This document shows positions 39,104 through 46,173 of a stretch of 64,000 nucleotides of DNA, piece after piece. Made by a program: the position numbers and the translations under genes. This DNA comes from a virus, in the IMG/VR virus record IMGVR_UViG_3300009788_000006, positions 1-64,000 of that record. The stretch is one strand, 5' to 3'. The number at the start of each line of letters is the position of its first letter. Position 1 is the first letter of the stretch. The notes below the pieces were generated by a model that saw only the letters and a program-made list of their open reading frames with translations, had not been told where the DNA came from and ran no database searches.

Positions 39104-39337
39104 TTACGAGCCCTTGATTTGTTCAGAATTCTGGATCAGAGGTGAGTCGAGCGCGCGGAGTAGGTTGAGCACGGCCACGGCCGATCCGAGGTTGTCGCCC
39201 TGCTCCCAGGCCCACAGCCTGGTGCGGACGATGTCCAGGTCAACGGCAGCGGCCTTAGAGCTGCGCCCCGTCGCTTGTCGTAGGCTGCGGATGTGGGCGC
39301 CGAGGTCCTTGGGAGTGATGTCGTGGTGTGTTTTCAT
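39104..39337 (-). CDS. XRE-type transcription regulator
   Basis: 77 residues from ATG 39337. LGAHIRSLRQATGRSSKAAAVDLDIVRTRLWAWEQGDNLGSAVAVLNLLRALD is a standard XRE helix-turn-helix ('lGxxIRxLRxxxgxSxxxxAxxlgvxxxxlsxwExGxxxpsxxxxxxlxxAL'). Its 3' end runs into the repeat region, so it may bind the AATTCTGGA sites next to it. Probably a regulator of the replication operon. Confidence 0.7.
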   Translation of the reverse strand: MKTHHDITPKDLGAHIRSLRQATGRSSKAAAVDLDIVRTRLWAWEQGDNLGSAVAVLNLLRALDSPLIQNSEQIKGS

Positions 39338-39380
39338 GGTCTCAGGTGATTGCAAACCGCGTGCCGCGGACGAAAGTCCA

Positions 39381-39659
39381 TCATTCATCGCGACCACGGA
39401 AACCGAACACCGAATCGGCGCCGACCAGCTCCTGCGGCGAGCCCAGCCTCGCCTCCAGATATTCGTGAGCACGGCAGAATGTTGCACCCCTCATTGGGCG
39501 GCAGCGACACTGCCTCAGAGTCCAACTCATTTCAAAGCCGCTCGGCGTCCTACCGGTCCTACGCAAGCAATCACGCTCCGCGACCTCGGCCGGACAGAAT
39601 CCCTCTTTCGGGTTATCTACACTGCTACAGGCGGACTCATATGGACCATAGATGCCCAT
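39381..39659 (-). CDS. Hypothetical protein with a Cys cluster
   Basis: 92 residues from ATG 39659, sharing one base with the preceding stop (TGATG). LRQCRCRPMRGATFCRAHEYLEARLG resembles 'CRCxxxxxxxFCxxH', a short treble-clef-like pattern seen in phage proteins. Function unknown. Confidence 0.5.
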   Translation of the reverse strand: MGIYGPYESACSSVDNPKEGFCPAEVAERDCLRRTGRTPSGFEMSWTLRQCRCRPMRGATFCRAHEYLEARLGSPQELVGADSVFGFRGRDE

Positions 39660-39973
39660 CAGAGCTCCCTCGGCGGCTCTGGCCGCCGCGCCTCGGCCAG
39701 CGTCAGTGGCACGGAGAGCACGGAAGCTTTCCGCCGACACATCTCGGTGAACATCGCGTCGAAGAGACCGCCGGGAAGATGGGTAGCAAGGGCGTCAACA
39801 ACCTCGGCCGCTTTGCCATGATAGGCACCGCGAGCGAAATCCCCCGGGCGGTCCCCCTGCCACAGATCCGGATCGGGGACTTCTTCGTCGAAGCGCAAGA
39901 TCAGGTTCGCGGGCTCAGGGTCGCCGGGGAGCTGCTGGGCTTTCCAGCTATGTAGCTCGTGAGTCTCGGTCAT
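39659..39973 (-). CDS. Hypothetical protein, 104 residues
   Basis: Alpha/beta: a beta start (HSWKAQQLPGDPEPANLILRFDEEVPDPDLW), then a helix (GKAAEVVDALATHLPGGLFDAMFTEMCRRKASVL). Similar small proteins occur in phage replication clusters. It starts 26 bases inside the NinB-like gene. Role unknown. Confidence 0.5.
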   Translation of the reverse strand: MTETHELHSWKAQQLPGDPEPANLILRFDEEVPDPDLWQGDRPGDFARGAYHGKAAEVVDALATHLPGGLFDAMFTEMCRRKASVLSVPLTLAEARRPEPPREL

Positions 39974-40451
39974 TTGCTTCTCCTTTTGCTGCGCGGTCGG
40001 CTGCTTTCCACCACGCTCTGAATTCAGGGTCGGGGTCCGGGATCTGCCACTCCAACCGCTCGCGAGCTATCAGCCGGACACTTTCGACGTACTCGTAGAA
40101 GGCGGTCGAGTTGAGCTGGGCCGTGGACGGGTCGTCGATCACGGTTACCTTCCGGTCCATCACCACCTCTTGCCGGGCCGTAGTCGGCAGTAGCGTATCC
40201 CGGAAGTGCGCGTGGATCGCATCACAGGACGCGGCCGGCATGCCAGCGGCATCAAGCCCGCGCTGGAATTCTGGATAGACCAGGCCCCACAGGTAGGCAT
40301 TAGCTTGCAGGCTCCGGACCGGCGGGCTGATCGTGATCGCCACCGGGCGGCCGGCGTAGAGCTGGAGCTCGTCGTTGATCTGATCGACTGTCGACTGCGG
40401 AAGCTCGCCCTGGCCGCTGACGAGGCAGATCTTGGTGACCCGCTGGGGCAT
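39948..40451 (-). CDS. NinB-like recombination protein
   Basis: 167 residues from ATG 40451, sharing one base with the HNH gene stop. The region VAITISPPVRSLQANAYLWGLVYPEFQRGLDAAG ... IHAHFRDTLLP resembles the NinB/YbcN group, whose signature is 'RSxxQNxxxWxxL' followed by a helix and a small metal site. NinB binds single-stranded DNA and takes part in recombination. The ending LEWQIPDPDPEFRAWW is as seen in several phage homologues. Assignment from pattern only. Confidence 0.55.
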   Translation of the reverse strand: MPQRVTKICLVSGQGELPQSTVDQINDELQLYAGRPVAITISPPVRSLQANAYLWGLVYPEFQRGLDAAGMPAASCDAIHAHFRDTLLPTTARQEVVMDRKVTVIDDPSTAQLNSTAFYEYVESVRLIARERLEWQIPDPDPEFRAWWKAADRAAKGEANDRDSRAT

Positions 40452-40813
40452 CAGACTACCGCCTCCGCTGCAACTTTCCCGCACTCTTCCTGGAGTGCAG
40501 AGATCCTGCCGAGCAGCTCGCGAACGTCTGTAACGGCCACCCCGAGGCGGCGCTCGATGTCCTCTCGCCACTCCCTGACGGCCTCGGGGTCTAATGGTCT
40601 CGGTGCGTGTCCGCGGCCGTGGCAGTCCTCACAGAGAGTCTCGAGCAGTCGCGGCGGCGTATCCCATGGATCTGAGCCGACGTAGCTTCGGTGGTGGACA
40701 TGCAGCGTCTTGTCCTCAGCCCCACACTGCCGGCATTTCCACTCGTCCCGGCTCATGACTTCGAGGCGGACCCGTTGCCACCTGGGATCGAGAAGCTTGT
40801 CGGCGTAGGTCAC
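40451..40813 (-). CDS. HNH endonuclease-like protein
   Basis: 120 residues from GTG 40813 (GTGA overlap). YADKLLDPRWQRVRLEVMSRDEWKCRQCGAEDKTLHVHHRSYVGSDPWDTPPRLLETLCEDCHGRGH holds the HNH zinc cluster: C-x2-C, LHVHH, and C-x2-C-H. The 'DPRWQxxRLxxMxRDxxxCxxC' lead-in is common in phage-encoded copies. It may cut DNA during packaging, recombination or host takeover. Located between the helicase and NinB-like genes. Confidence 0.75.
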   Translation of the reverse strand: MTYADKLLDPRWQRVRLEVMSRDEWKCRQCGAEDKTLHVHHRSYVGSDPWDTPPRLLETLCEDCHGRGHAPRPLDPEAVREWREDIERRLGVAVTDVRELLGRISALQEECGKVAAEAVV

Positions 40814-42129
40814 TGTCTCGGCTCCGGCTGCCGGGCGACATCTGCGAACCTCATCAGCTCTCCGATCCATCCTACGTGGCACGTTCCGGCCGGCACGCCG
40901 TCTCGATTCTTCCGGATGATAATTTCGGCAACTCCGGGATCTTCAGACTCGTCGACCACTGAGGTGATGAACGTCATCAGAACGACATCTGCATCCTGGC
41001 CAACCGCGCCGCTGTATTTGAGATGGACCAGTAGCGGCCGATCCGCCTTCTGCCCTTCGTTGGCCAGCTGGTGGAGAAGGACCACGGCCACGTCGAGCTC
41101 TTTGGCGGCCAGCTTGCAACGGCGGGCAATCCGGGAGATTCGAATCTCTTGATTTTCCTTCGGGTCGCTGGTCTCGATCAGGCTCAGATAGTCGATCGCC
41201 AGCACCTGTATCTCTCGCTCAGCCTTGAGCCGGCGAGCCCTGGCGATGATAGCGTCGATCGTCTGAATCGGAGTGTAATCGACCCAGAGCGGCATATTCA
41301 TCAGCGTATTCCGAGCCGCGTCGATCCGCTGGCGCTGATCGGCCGACAGCTGCGCTGTCTGGATCGACCGGTGAGGGATTCCGGTGACCTGAGACAATAG
41401 GCGTCCGGTGATCTGAGCTCTAGACATCTCGAGCGACACCATCGCGCACGGGTGGCCGGCGAGCGCCGCGGCGCGGAGCATTCCGAGCGCCAGCGATGTC
41501 TTGCCGTGACCGGTGATGCCGCCGATGACGTAGAGATGGCCGGGCAGTAGGCCGATGATCTCTTCGTCGAGGGCGTGGATGCCGGTAGAGATCCCGACCC
41601 TCTCTTCGGGTCCGCGGTCCAGCCTCAAGTCCTCGAAGCCGTCGGCCGCGTGGACATACTCGAAGCTTCGCGCGTCGGTCTCCAGATCGAGGAGCTCGGC
41701 GCCAGCCCTTCCGATCGTCTCCGATACGTCCGTACCGTTCTGGGCCGCGGCCGCAAGCCGGGAGCCCATTTCGATCAACTGCCGGCGGCGCCATCGGTCG
41801 AGGATGATCGTAGCGTAGCGCTCGAGCCCGCCGAGGTCGGGGAGGTCGAGATCAAGCCCGGCGAGGTAGGCCAAGCCGCCCACCTCTTCGAATTTCCCCG
41901 CGCGCTCGATCTCGGCTTGCAGTGTCCGGAGGTCGATGCCGCGGGCGCCCTCGGCATGCTCGACCCAGATATCCCACATTGCTCGCCAGATGATCTTGTG
42001 GCGGTTGGTGTAGAAGTGGCGCTCATCGAGATGGCCGGCGGCGATCGAGATATCTTCTGGGCGCAGAAGACAGCAGGCGAGCACGGCGCGCTCCGCCTCT
42101 TCGGCGTGGGGTAAGGATTCGGGATTCAT
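40810..42129 (-). CDS. Replicative DNA helicase (DnaB family)
   Basis: 439 residues. N-terminal domain (AEEAERAVLACCLLRPEDISIA) and the RecA-like core: Walker A GGITGHGKTSLALG, VSLEMSRAQITGRLLSQVTGI, RIDAARNTLMNMPLWVDYTPIQTI, Walker B-like VLAIDYLSLIE, and DVAVVLLHQLANEGQKADRPLLVHLKYSGAVGQDADVVL with HQ/GxxxxDA motifs. This is the hexameric helicase that unwinds DNA at the phage fork. The initiator gene upstream overlaps it by four bases. Confidence 0.92.
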   Translation of the reverse strand: MNPESLPHAEEAERAVLACCLLRPEDISIAAGHLDERHFYTNRHKIIWRAMWDIWVEHAEGARGIDLRTLQAEIERAGKFEEVGGLAYLAGLDLDLPDLGGLERYATIILDRWRRRQLIEMGSRLAAAAQNGTDVSETIGRAGAELLDLETDARSFEYVHAADGFEDLRLDRGPEERVGISTGIHALDEEIIGLLPGHLYVIGGITGHGKTSLALGMLRAAALAGHPCAMVSLEMSRAQITGRLLSQVTGIPHRSIQTAQLSADQRQRIDAARNTLMNMPLWVDYTPIQTIDAIIARARRLKAEREIQVLAIDYLSLIETSDPKENQEIRISRIARRCKLAAKELDVAVVLLHQLANEGQKADRPLLVHLKYSGAVGQDADVVLMTFITSVVDESEDPGVAEIIIRKNRDGVPAGTCHVGWIGELMRFADVARQPEPRQ

Positions 42130-43118
42130 ACCAGCGGCTCTGCCGCGAACTCCGGCGGCGGTTTACGGTCGGCAGTCGATGGTGGGCGGGCCTTTCGTCT
42201 CTCCGCGGCGCTCGGCGGTCGTTGCCGCGCGCCGAGAGAGGACTCGGCCATCCGGCCGGCCGTGCCGTCGGTGATCGCCCTATTCAGGATCTTGTTGACG
42301 TAGGCGGTTGATTTGGCGTCGCCGTTCTCGCAGATATACCGGAGGTCGGCCAGTAGCTTCTCGTGTGGAATCTTGGCGCGGCGGTACTTCGCCACCCACC
42401 CGCGGGCGCGGTCGGCGTCGGCCCGGTTCGGCATCCCGCTACCGCCGAGGAAAGACCCGGTCATCGGATCGCCACCCCCGGAGAGGACGGACAGGCACTC
42501 GGCGCCGCGTTCCATGTCCGTGAGCTTGGCGGAAAGATCGCGCGCGGGAGGCGCCGCTCCGGCTCCCTCTTCCTGCTCTTGTTCCTGATCCTGATCCTGC
42601 TCCTGAGTGCAGGCCCCGTCTAACGGGGCGTCTAACGGGGCGTCTAACGGGGCGTCTAACGCTCCCAGCAGGTAAGGGTAGGACGGTCCGTGGCGATCGA
42701 TAAAAGCGCGATAAAGGCCGCTTCCGTGCGCTTCCGCGAGCAACTGGCGCACGAGAGGCAGCCGCGAATCTTCCTTCTTGCCGTCATCGTGCCGCCGGGC
42801 TGGGTCTGCTCCGAACTCATGCCGGAATAAGTCCAGAACCCACACCCACTCCGTCTTCCGGTCGTACCGTATGAGGCCCCGTTCCCCCAGTAGAGACAGG
42901 GCGTCATACGCCCCGTCTAACGCCCAGTCTCGGTCCGCCATCACGTAGCCGACGGGAAGGAAGAACAACCCGATAGCGTTGCCGTGCGGGCAGCTCACCA
43001 GATAGCCGGCGAGGCTCTGGGCTCGAAGGTTCTGGATGTCTTCGCCGCGGATCGACCGGCCGAAAGAGCCGGTGTGGAGACGTGGACCGACCTTGCAGTA
43101 GGGTCTACCTCTCGCCAT
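42126..43118 (-). CDS. Replication initiator-like protein with internal repeats
   Basis: 330 residues. The N-terminal 120 residues look like a winged-helix initiator domain (QSLAGYLVSCPHGNAIGLFFLPVGYVMADRDWALDGAYDALSLLGERGLIRYDRK), the C-terminus binds a helicase in comparable phage proteins (RARGWVAKYRRAKIPHEKLLADLRYICENG). In between are LDAPLDAPLDAPLDG and a Gln/Glu/Asp run, encoded by 12-base DNA repeats. Gene order initiator-DnaB resembles lambda O/P. Probably recruits DnaB to an origin inside its own gene. Confidence 0.7.
   Translation of the reverse strand: MARGRPYCKVGPRLHTGSFGRSIRGEDIQNLRAQSLAGYLVSCPHGNAIGLFFLPVGYVMADRDWALDGAYDALSLLGERGLIRYDRKTEWVWVLDLFRHEFGADPARRHDDGKKEDSRLPLVRQLLAEAHGSGLYRAFIDRHGPSYPYLLGALDAPLDAPLDAPLDGACTQEQDQDQEQEQEEGAGAAPPARDLSAKLTDMERGAECLSVLSGGGDPMTGSFLGGSGMPNRADADRARGWVAKYRRAKIPHEKLLADLRYICENGDAKSTAYVNKILNRAITDGTAGRMAESSLGARQRPPSAAERRKARPPSTADRKPPPEFAAEPLV
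42617..42664. repeat. Tandem 12-base iterons inside the initiator gene
   Basis: CGTCTAACGGGG occurs three times head-to-tail from 42617, with a fourth, diverged copy (CGTCTAACGCTC) at 42653-42664; a further CCCCGTCTAACGCC copy lies at 42911-42924 in the same gene. In lambda the origin iterons lie inside gene O, so this is a strong origin candidate. The neighbouring TCCTGA/C hexamer run (about 42566-42606) adds low complexity. Confidence 0.7.
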
Positions 43119-43122
43119 TGGT

Positions 43123-43380
43123 TCAACTCGCGGACGGAATGCTGTACAGCATCGGTTTCCTGCCGGGCTGGTCCTCCCGGTCGAGAAGCCCTATTTCCCA
43201 CAATCTGCCGAGTCGCATAGCCGCTGCGGTCCTACTGAGACCGAGTCGCTGGGCAAGATCCCCCGTTGTCCTCGCACCCGTCTTGACCGCGTCGAGGGTT
43301 TCTTGGGTCGTCGCGCGCTCCTCGACTGACCGAAAACCCATCTTGCGCGAGCAGACTTCAAACGCTCTTTGAGTATCCAT
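43123..43380 (-). CDS. Winged-helix regulator
   Basis: 85 residues from ATG 43380, selected because a promoter ends seven bases before it; an upstream ATG at 43416 lies inside that promoter. ETLDAVKTGARTTGDLAQRLGLSRTAAAMRLGRLWEIGLLDREDQPGRKPMLYSI is a MarR/IclR-like winged helix. It is the last gene before the initiator and may control it. Leaderless mRNA predicted. Confidence 0.75.
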   Translation of the reverse strand: MDTQRAFEVCSRKMGFRSVEERATTQETLDAVKTGARTTGDLAQRLGLSRTAAAMRLGRLWEIGLLDREDQPGRKPMLYSIPSAS

Positions 43381-43387
43381 AACGCCG

Positions 43388-43416
43388 AGAATATCCCGTC
43401 TTGTAACGTCTGTCAA
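43388..43416 (-). promoter_or_regulatory. Leaderless-type promoter of the winged-helix gene
   Basis: TTGACA (43411-43416), 17 bases, TATTCT (43388-43393), then seven bases to ATG 43380. Consensus -35; no ribosome site fits between the -10 and the ATG. Confidence 0.8.
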
Positions 43417-43432
43417 GAGGCTAAGTGACCCA

Positions 43433-43618
43433 TTACCCTCCAGTGATCACCGCCGACTTGAAAGGCCGGTAGCTCCTCGCCGCCGTCAGCGCTTTCGCCG
43501 CCGCCTTCATGCTTGAGAACCTCTTCGCGTCCGCTTCGGTCAGCGTCTGGCCAGGGACCCGTCTTCCGTGCAGCGGCGCCAGCCAGACACCGGGCTCGAG
43601 CTCGACGATGTAGCTCAC
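43433..43618 (-). CDS. Small conserved phage protein (VWLAPL...AKRFSS type)
   Basis: 61 residues from GTG 43618, overlapping the RHH gene stop as GTGA. SYIVELEPGVWLAPLHGRRVPGQTLTEADAKRFSSMKAAAKALTAARSYRPFKSAVI fits a short phage family ('YxxxLxPGVWLAPWxGDPGRTLxxxxAxxFxxxxxAxxALxxARxYRPF'). No known function. The neighbouring RHH gene suggests an early operon. Confidence 0.65.
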   Translation of the reverse strand: MSYIVELEPGVWLAPLHGRRVPGQTLTEADAKRFSSMKAAAKALTAARSYRPFKSAVITGG

Positions 43619-43839
43619 GGCGCCACCTCGGCCGTTGCCGCCGGCGTCGCTGGGCGGTCCAGTCGGGCGAGCCGACGAATCTCCTGGTTGCATCGCCAGG
43701 CTTCCCACTCTTTGCAGTGGGCCTCGTAGACGGCGAGCGCTCGCTCGATAACGGCGCCGTGGCTGCGCCCTTGGTCGGCGGCGATCCTGGATAGGACACC
43801 GTGCGCCGACTCGGGGATTCTGACTTGCTTGGTGCTCAT
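43615..43839 (-). CDS. Ribbon-helix-helix (Arc/CopG-like) protein
   Basis: 74 residues from ATG 43839, six bases beyond the -10 of its promoter; another ATG at 43845 touches the -10 and is less likely. STKQVRIPESAHGVLSRIAADQGRSHGAVIERALAVYEAH is a typical RHH strand plus two helices. Probably a transcription repressor in the replication region. Confidence 0.75.
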   Translation of the reverse strand: MSTKQVRIPESAHGVLSRIAADQGRSHGAVIERALAVYEAHCKEWEAWRCNQEIRRLARLDRPATPAATAEVAP

Positions 43840-43845
43840 CCTCAT

Positions 43846-43874
43846 AGCGTATTCCTATGTCGGCCAGTTGTCAA
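43846..43874 (-). promoter_or_regulatory. Leaderless-type promoter of the RHH gene
   Basis: TTGACA (43869-43874), 17 bases, TACGCT (43846-43851), ATG at 43839. It overlaps the 3' end of the upstream gene. Confidence 0.75.
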
Positions 43875-44158
43875 CCGTTTCGGATTCCGGCAGCGGTTTT
43901 TTTACCGGTCCCGAACTTGATCTCGGCCATCGGCTCGCCGAGGTAGTTCAGCGTGTCGGCGTAGGGCACGAGATATCTCAGGCGCTCGGTCCGGTAGACC
44001 CAGCCGTACCCCCGGCCTCGGTACCACCGCATGACCAGCACGTCCCCGTCGATGATCGCCCGGACTTCGTAGGGTAGCCGGGGCACCCCGAAGCGCAGCC
44101 GGTCGCCCGGCCGGATCTTGTCGACGTCGGAGGCGGTGAGCTGGCGATAGGTGGCCAT
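43871..44158 (-). CDS. Hypothetical protein, beta-rich
   Basis: 95 residues: IRPGDRLRFGVPRLPYEVRAIIDGDVLVMRWYRGRGYGWVYRTE looks like a small beta-barrel (SH3/Tudor-like) domain. Shares one base with the upstream stop (TGATG). Its last codons overlap the -35 of the next promoter. Not recognised. Confidence 0.5.
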   Translation of the reverse strand: MATYRQLTASDVDKIRPGDRLRFGVPRLPYEVRAIIDGDVLVMRWYRGRGYGWVYRTERLRYLVPYADTLNYLGEPMAEIKFGTGKKTAAGIRNG

Positions 44159-44373
44159 CAGGCCAAGGGGTAGACATAATCAGGACCCTCGGCTCCGCAT
44201 GCTGGGCAGACTACCCGGGCGGAGCAAGGCACGCCGACAGCGAAATGCGTCACCGGATCTTCGACAAGCCGCGGCTCATAGCCGCAAAACGGGCAACGCC
44301 GAAGAGCGGTCAGATCGCGAAGACGGTCGGCCTCTGCTTTCTTTGCCGCCAAGAGCTGGGCGATGCCGATCAT
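44158..44373 (-). CDS. Lar-like double-CxxC zinc protein
   Basis: 71 residues. RRCPFCGYEPRLVEDPVTHFAVGVPCSARVVCPACGAEGPDYVYPLA matches the layout of Lar-type restriction alleviation proteins ('PCPFCGxxP...VxCxxCGAxGP'). In Rac and related prophages Lar relieves type I restriction. The resemblance is in the zinc pattern only, so a related zinc protein of other function is possible. ATGA overlap with the upstream gene. Confidence 0.5.
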   Translation of the reverse strand: MIGIAQLLAAKKAEADRLRDLTALRRCPFCGYEPRLVEDPVTHFAVGVPCSARVVCPACGAEGPDYVYPLA

Positions 44374-44573
44374 GTTCCGTCACTCCTGCCGGTCCAGTTC
44401 GCGCACGGCTCTAGGCGATCTTCACGGATGCGGACCCAACCCTCGGAGCAGGTGTCCGGGTAGCTGAACAGCCGGCGCTCGCAGTCCTCACAGGTGCCGC
44501 CGACCCCGGGCTCGAAACGGGCAAACGCCTTGCCCTTGGCGATGAAGTATGCAGCGAGGTCACCCGTTGGCAT
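44370..44573 (-). CDS. Small zinc-ribbon-like protein
   Basis: 67 residues from ATG 44573 (AAGGAG six bases upstream). GGTCEDCERRLFSYPDTCSEGW... has C-x2-C followed by further Cys. Helical start (LAAYFIAKGKAFARFE). Unknown function. Confidence 0.5.
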   Translation of the reverse strand: MPTGDLAAYFIAKGKAFARFEPGVGGTCEDCERRLFSYPDTCSEGWVRIREDRLEPCANWTGRSDGT

Positions 44574-44808
44574 CTTCACTCCTTCGCTCAAGCAAATTCT
44601 CATCGGTCAGGCGGCCGGTCTTGGCATAGTGTCTTTGTGCCTCACTGACATCGCCGTGACGGGGACACACTCCCTTTTCGAGACGGAACCAGCAGCGTCC
44701 GACCGAAACGCCGTCGGCAGTTCTCAAAAGAATAGCGCAGTTTCCTGGAGCTATCGCGGAATCTTTTCCAACGCCGCGGCCGCCAGCAAGCTTTTTGCTC
44801 ATGATCAC
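44560..44808 (-). CDS. Hypothetical protein with Cys/His residues
   Basis: 82 residues from GTG 44808 (GTGA overlap) or ATG 44802 (MSKKLAGG). CWFRLEKGVCPRHGDVSEAQRHYAKTGRLTDENLLERR has a possible zinc site (C...C-x2-H) before a helix. Overlaps the next gene by 14 bases. No family seen. Confidence 0.45.
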   Translation of the reverse strand: MIMSKKLAGGRGVGKDSAIAPGNCAILLRTADGVSVGRCWFRLEKGVCPRHGDVSEAQRHYAKTGRLTDENLLERRSEDANG

Positions 44809-45017
44809 AGCCCCCGCTCTCGCCGAAGATCAGCAATCCGCTTCTCGGCCCGCTCGCGGAGTTCTAGGACAAGCACGGTCTGTCGCAGGTCGCTAAGGTC
44901 CCTCAGGATTGTCGAGGCGACCTCAAGGCCGATCTCGACGCCTTCGTCCACGTAGGGCCGCATCGCGTCCCGGATTGCGGTGTCGATCTTGTCGTCCGCT
45001 GGGGTGGTCATGGACAT
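44805..45017 (-). CDS. Coiled-coil-like hypothetical protein
   Basis: 70 residues from ATG 45017 (GGAG seven bases upstream). Helical with leucine spacing (IGLEVASTILRDLSDLRQTVLVLELRERAEKRIADLRRERGL). It overlaps the stop of the upstream gene by ten bases. Function unknown. Confidence 0.5.
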   Translation of the reverse strand: MSMTTPADDKIDTAIRDAMRPYVDEGVEIGLEVASTILRDLSDLRQTVLVLELRERAEKRIADLRRERGL

Positions 45018-45151
45018 ATGCACTCCACCAGGACGGTACGATGGCACGCGGGGCACCGGCGCTCACGAGCCCAGTCGGGCGAGGGTAGGCCGGCGGCCCG
45101 GTAGCGAGCCACTGCGGCCTTCAGGTGCTCGAGCAGCTCAGCCGGGGTCAT
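45008..45151 (-). CDS. 47-residue zinc-motif peptide
   Basis: MTPAELLEHLKAAVARYRAA, then RRCPACHRTVLVECICP: a helix and a compact C-x2-C...C-x-C end. ATG 45151 overlaps the RecT-like stop as ATGA. Too short for most gene finders but well placed in the operon chain. Confidence 0.5.
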   Translation of the reverse strand: MTPAELLEHLKAAVARYRAAGLPSPDWARERRCPACHRTVLVECICP

Positions 45152-46173
45152 CGCTTTCCGGCTTTCATCTTGCCAACCTCAGCCAACAGCTTGCCGCGGG
45201 TCATGCTGTGTGCCTCCCAGGTGTCCGGCGGACCCATGCGCTCGACGAACGCTGGCCAGTCGACGCCGGCGCCAGTGCAAGCGGCGCGGATCTCCTTCTC
45301 TAGATCAACCTCTGTCGCGGCTGCTGGCTCAACTTCCGCCGGGGGCTCGGCGGCCTTCGCCAGAATCTTGATAGCTGCGTCAAACTTCGCGGGGTCCAAG
45401 TCGCCGAGCCCCTTGCCGCTCTTCAGCAGATCCTCAGCCACAAGAATCTCGACGGCGTCAGAAGCAGCCAGCTTCGGCGCGTTCTGCGCCAGCCACGCGG
45501 CGATGGACGGAGCACCATTCACCGCGACCACCTCCACGTCGATGACGGTATCCACCTCCCCTTCGGGCAGTGATGACCCGGTTAGGTGCGTCATGATCGC
45601 GTGATACATCTTCCGCTCGGCCTTCCCGAGAATCGCATCGGAGCCCTGGTATTTATTCACCTTAACGGCAAACGTCCTCTTGATGTGGTCAGCGCGGCCG
45701 CTGATCTGCCATTCTGCCTGGTAGTCCACCAGCGCCCCGCCGTCCTTCATTCGGGGCACCGACGGCTGCATGCGCAGGCCGGACAGACCGGGATGCTCGG
45801 CAACCTTGCGGCGCAGGCCATTCTTGGCGCCGTAAAAGTTCCCGGCGATAATGTTGAACTCGTTGTTCGTGACGCGAAAACCGTTCAAGGCGGCGGTGAT
45901 CACCACTCGGCGGACCGCGGTGAGCGGATAGCCACCGTCCTTGTCCTTGTCAGTCCGAAAGCCGAGAATCGACCCCTGGAGCGGCATCACCAGCTCTTTC
46001 ATCGTCTCGTCGTCCAGGGCCTCTTCAAGGGCCTTGATCCCGCGAGCACACCGGAGCATACCGGAAAACGGTCCGCCATCCTCCACCGTCGCTAGCTGGT
46101 TGTCCGTGGCGATCTGGTCCAGCTGTGCCGCCCGGTCATCGAGTTTCGCAAGAGCCGTGGTCGTCATATCCAT
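45148..46173 (-). CDS. RecT-like single-strand annealing protein
   Basis: 341 residues. The segment RRVVITAALNGFRVTNNEFNIIAGNFYGAKNGLRRKVAEHPGLSGLRMQPSVPR corresponds to the core of phage annealases of the RecT group ('GLxxxxxxFxIIxGxxYxTKxGLxxxxxxxxG'), followed by KYQGSDAILGKAERKMYHAIMTHLTGSSLP. The C-terminus is acidic and helical. Beside a RecE-like exonuclease gene (ten-base overlap) it forms a Red/RecET-type recombination pair. Confidence 0.75.
   Translation of the reverse strand: MDMTTTALAKLDDRAAQLDQIATDNQLATVEDGGPFSGMLRCARGIKALEEALDDETMKELVMPLQGSILGFRTDKDKDGGYPLTAVRRVVITAALNGFRVTNNEFNIIAGNFYGAKNGLRRKVAEHPGLSGLRMQPSVPRMKDGGALVDYQAEWQISGRADHIKRTFAVKVNKYQGSDAILGKAERKMYHAIMTHLTGSSLPEGEVDTVIDVEVVAVNGAPSIAAWLAQNAPKLAASDAVEILVAEDLLKSGKGLGDLDPAKFDAAIKILAKAAEPPAEVEPAAATEVDLEKEIRAACTGAGVDWPAFVERMGPPDTWEAHSMTRGKLLAEVGKMKAGKR

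Noticed and set aside
43871-43905. Plus-strand terminator-like AACCG/CGGTT with T7
   Set aside because: No plus-strand gene lies upstream; the T-run is the antisense of Lys codons at the end of the gene 43871-44158.
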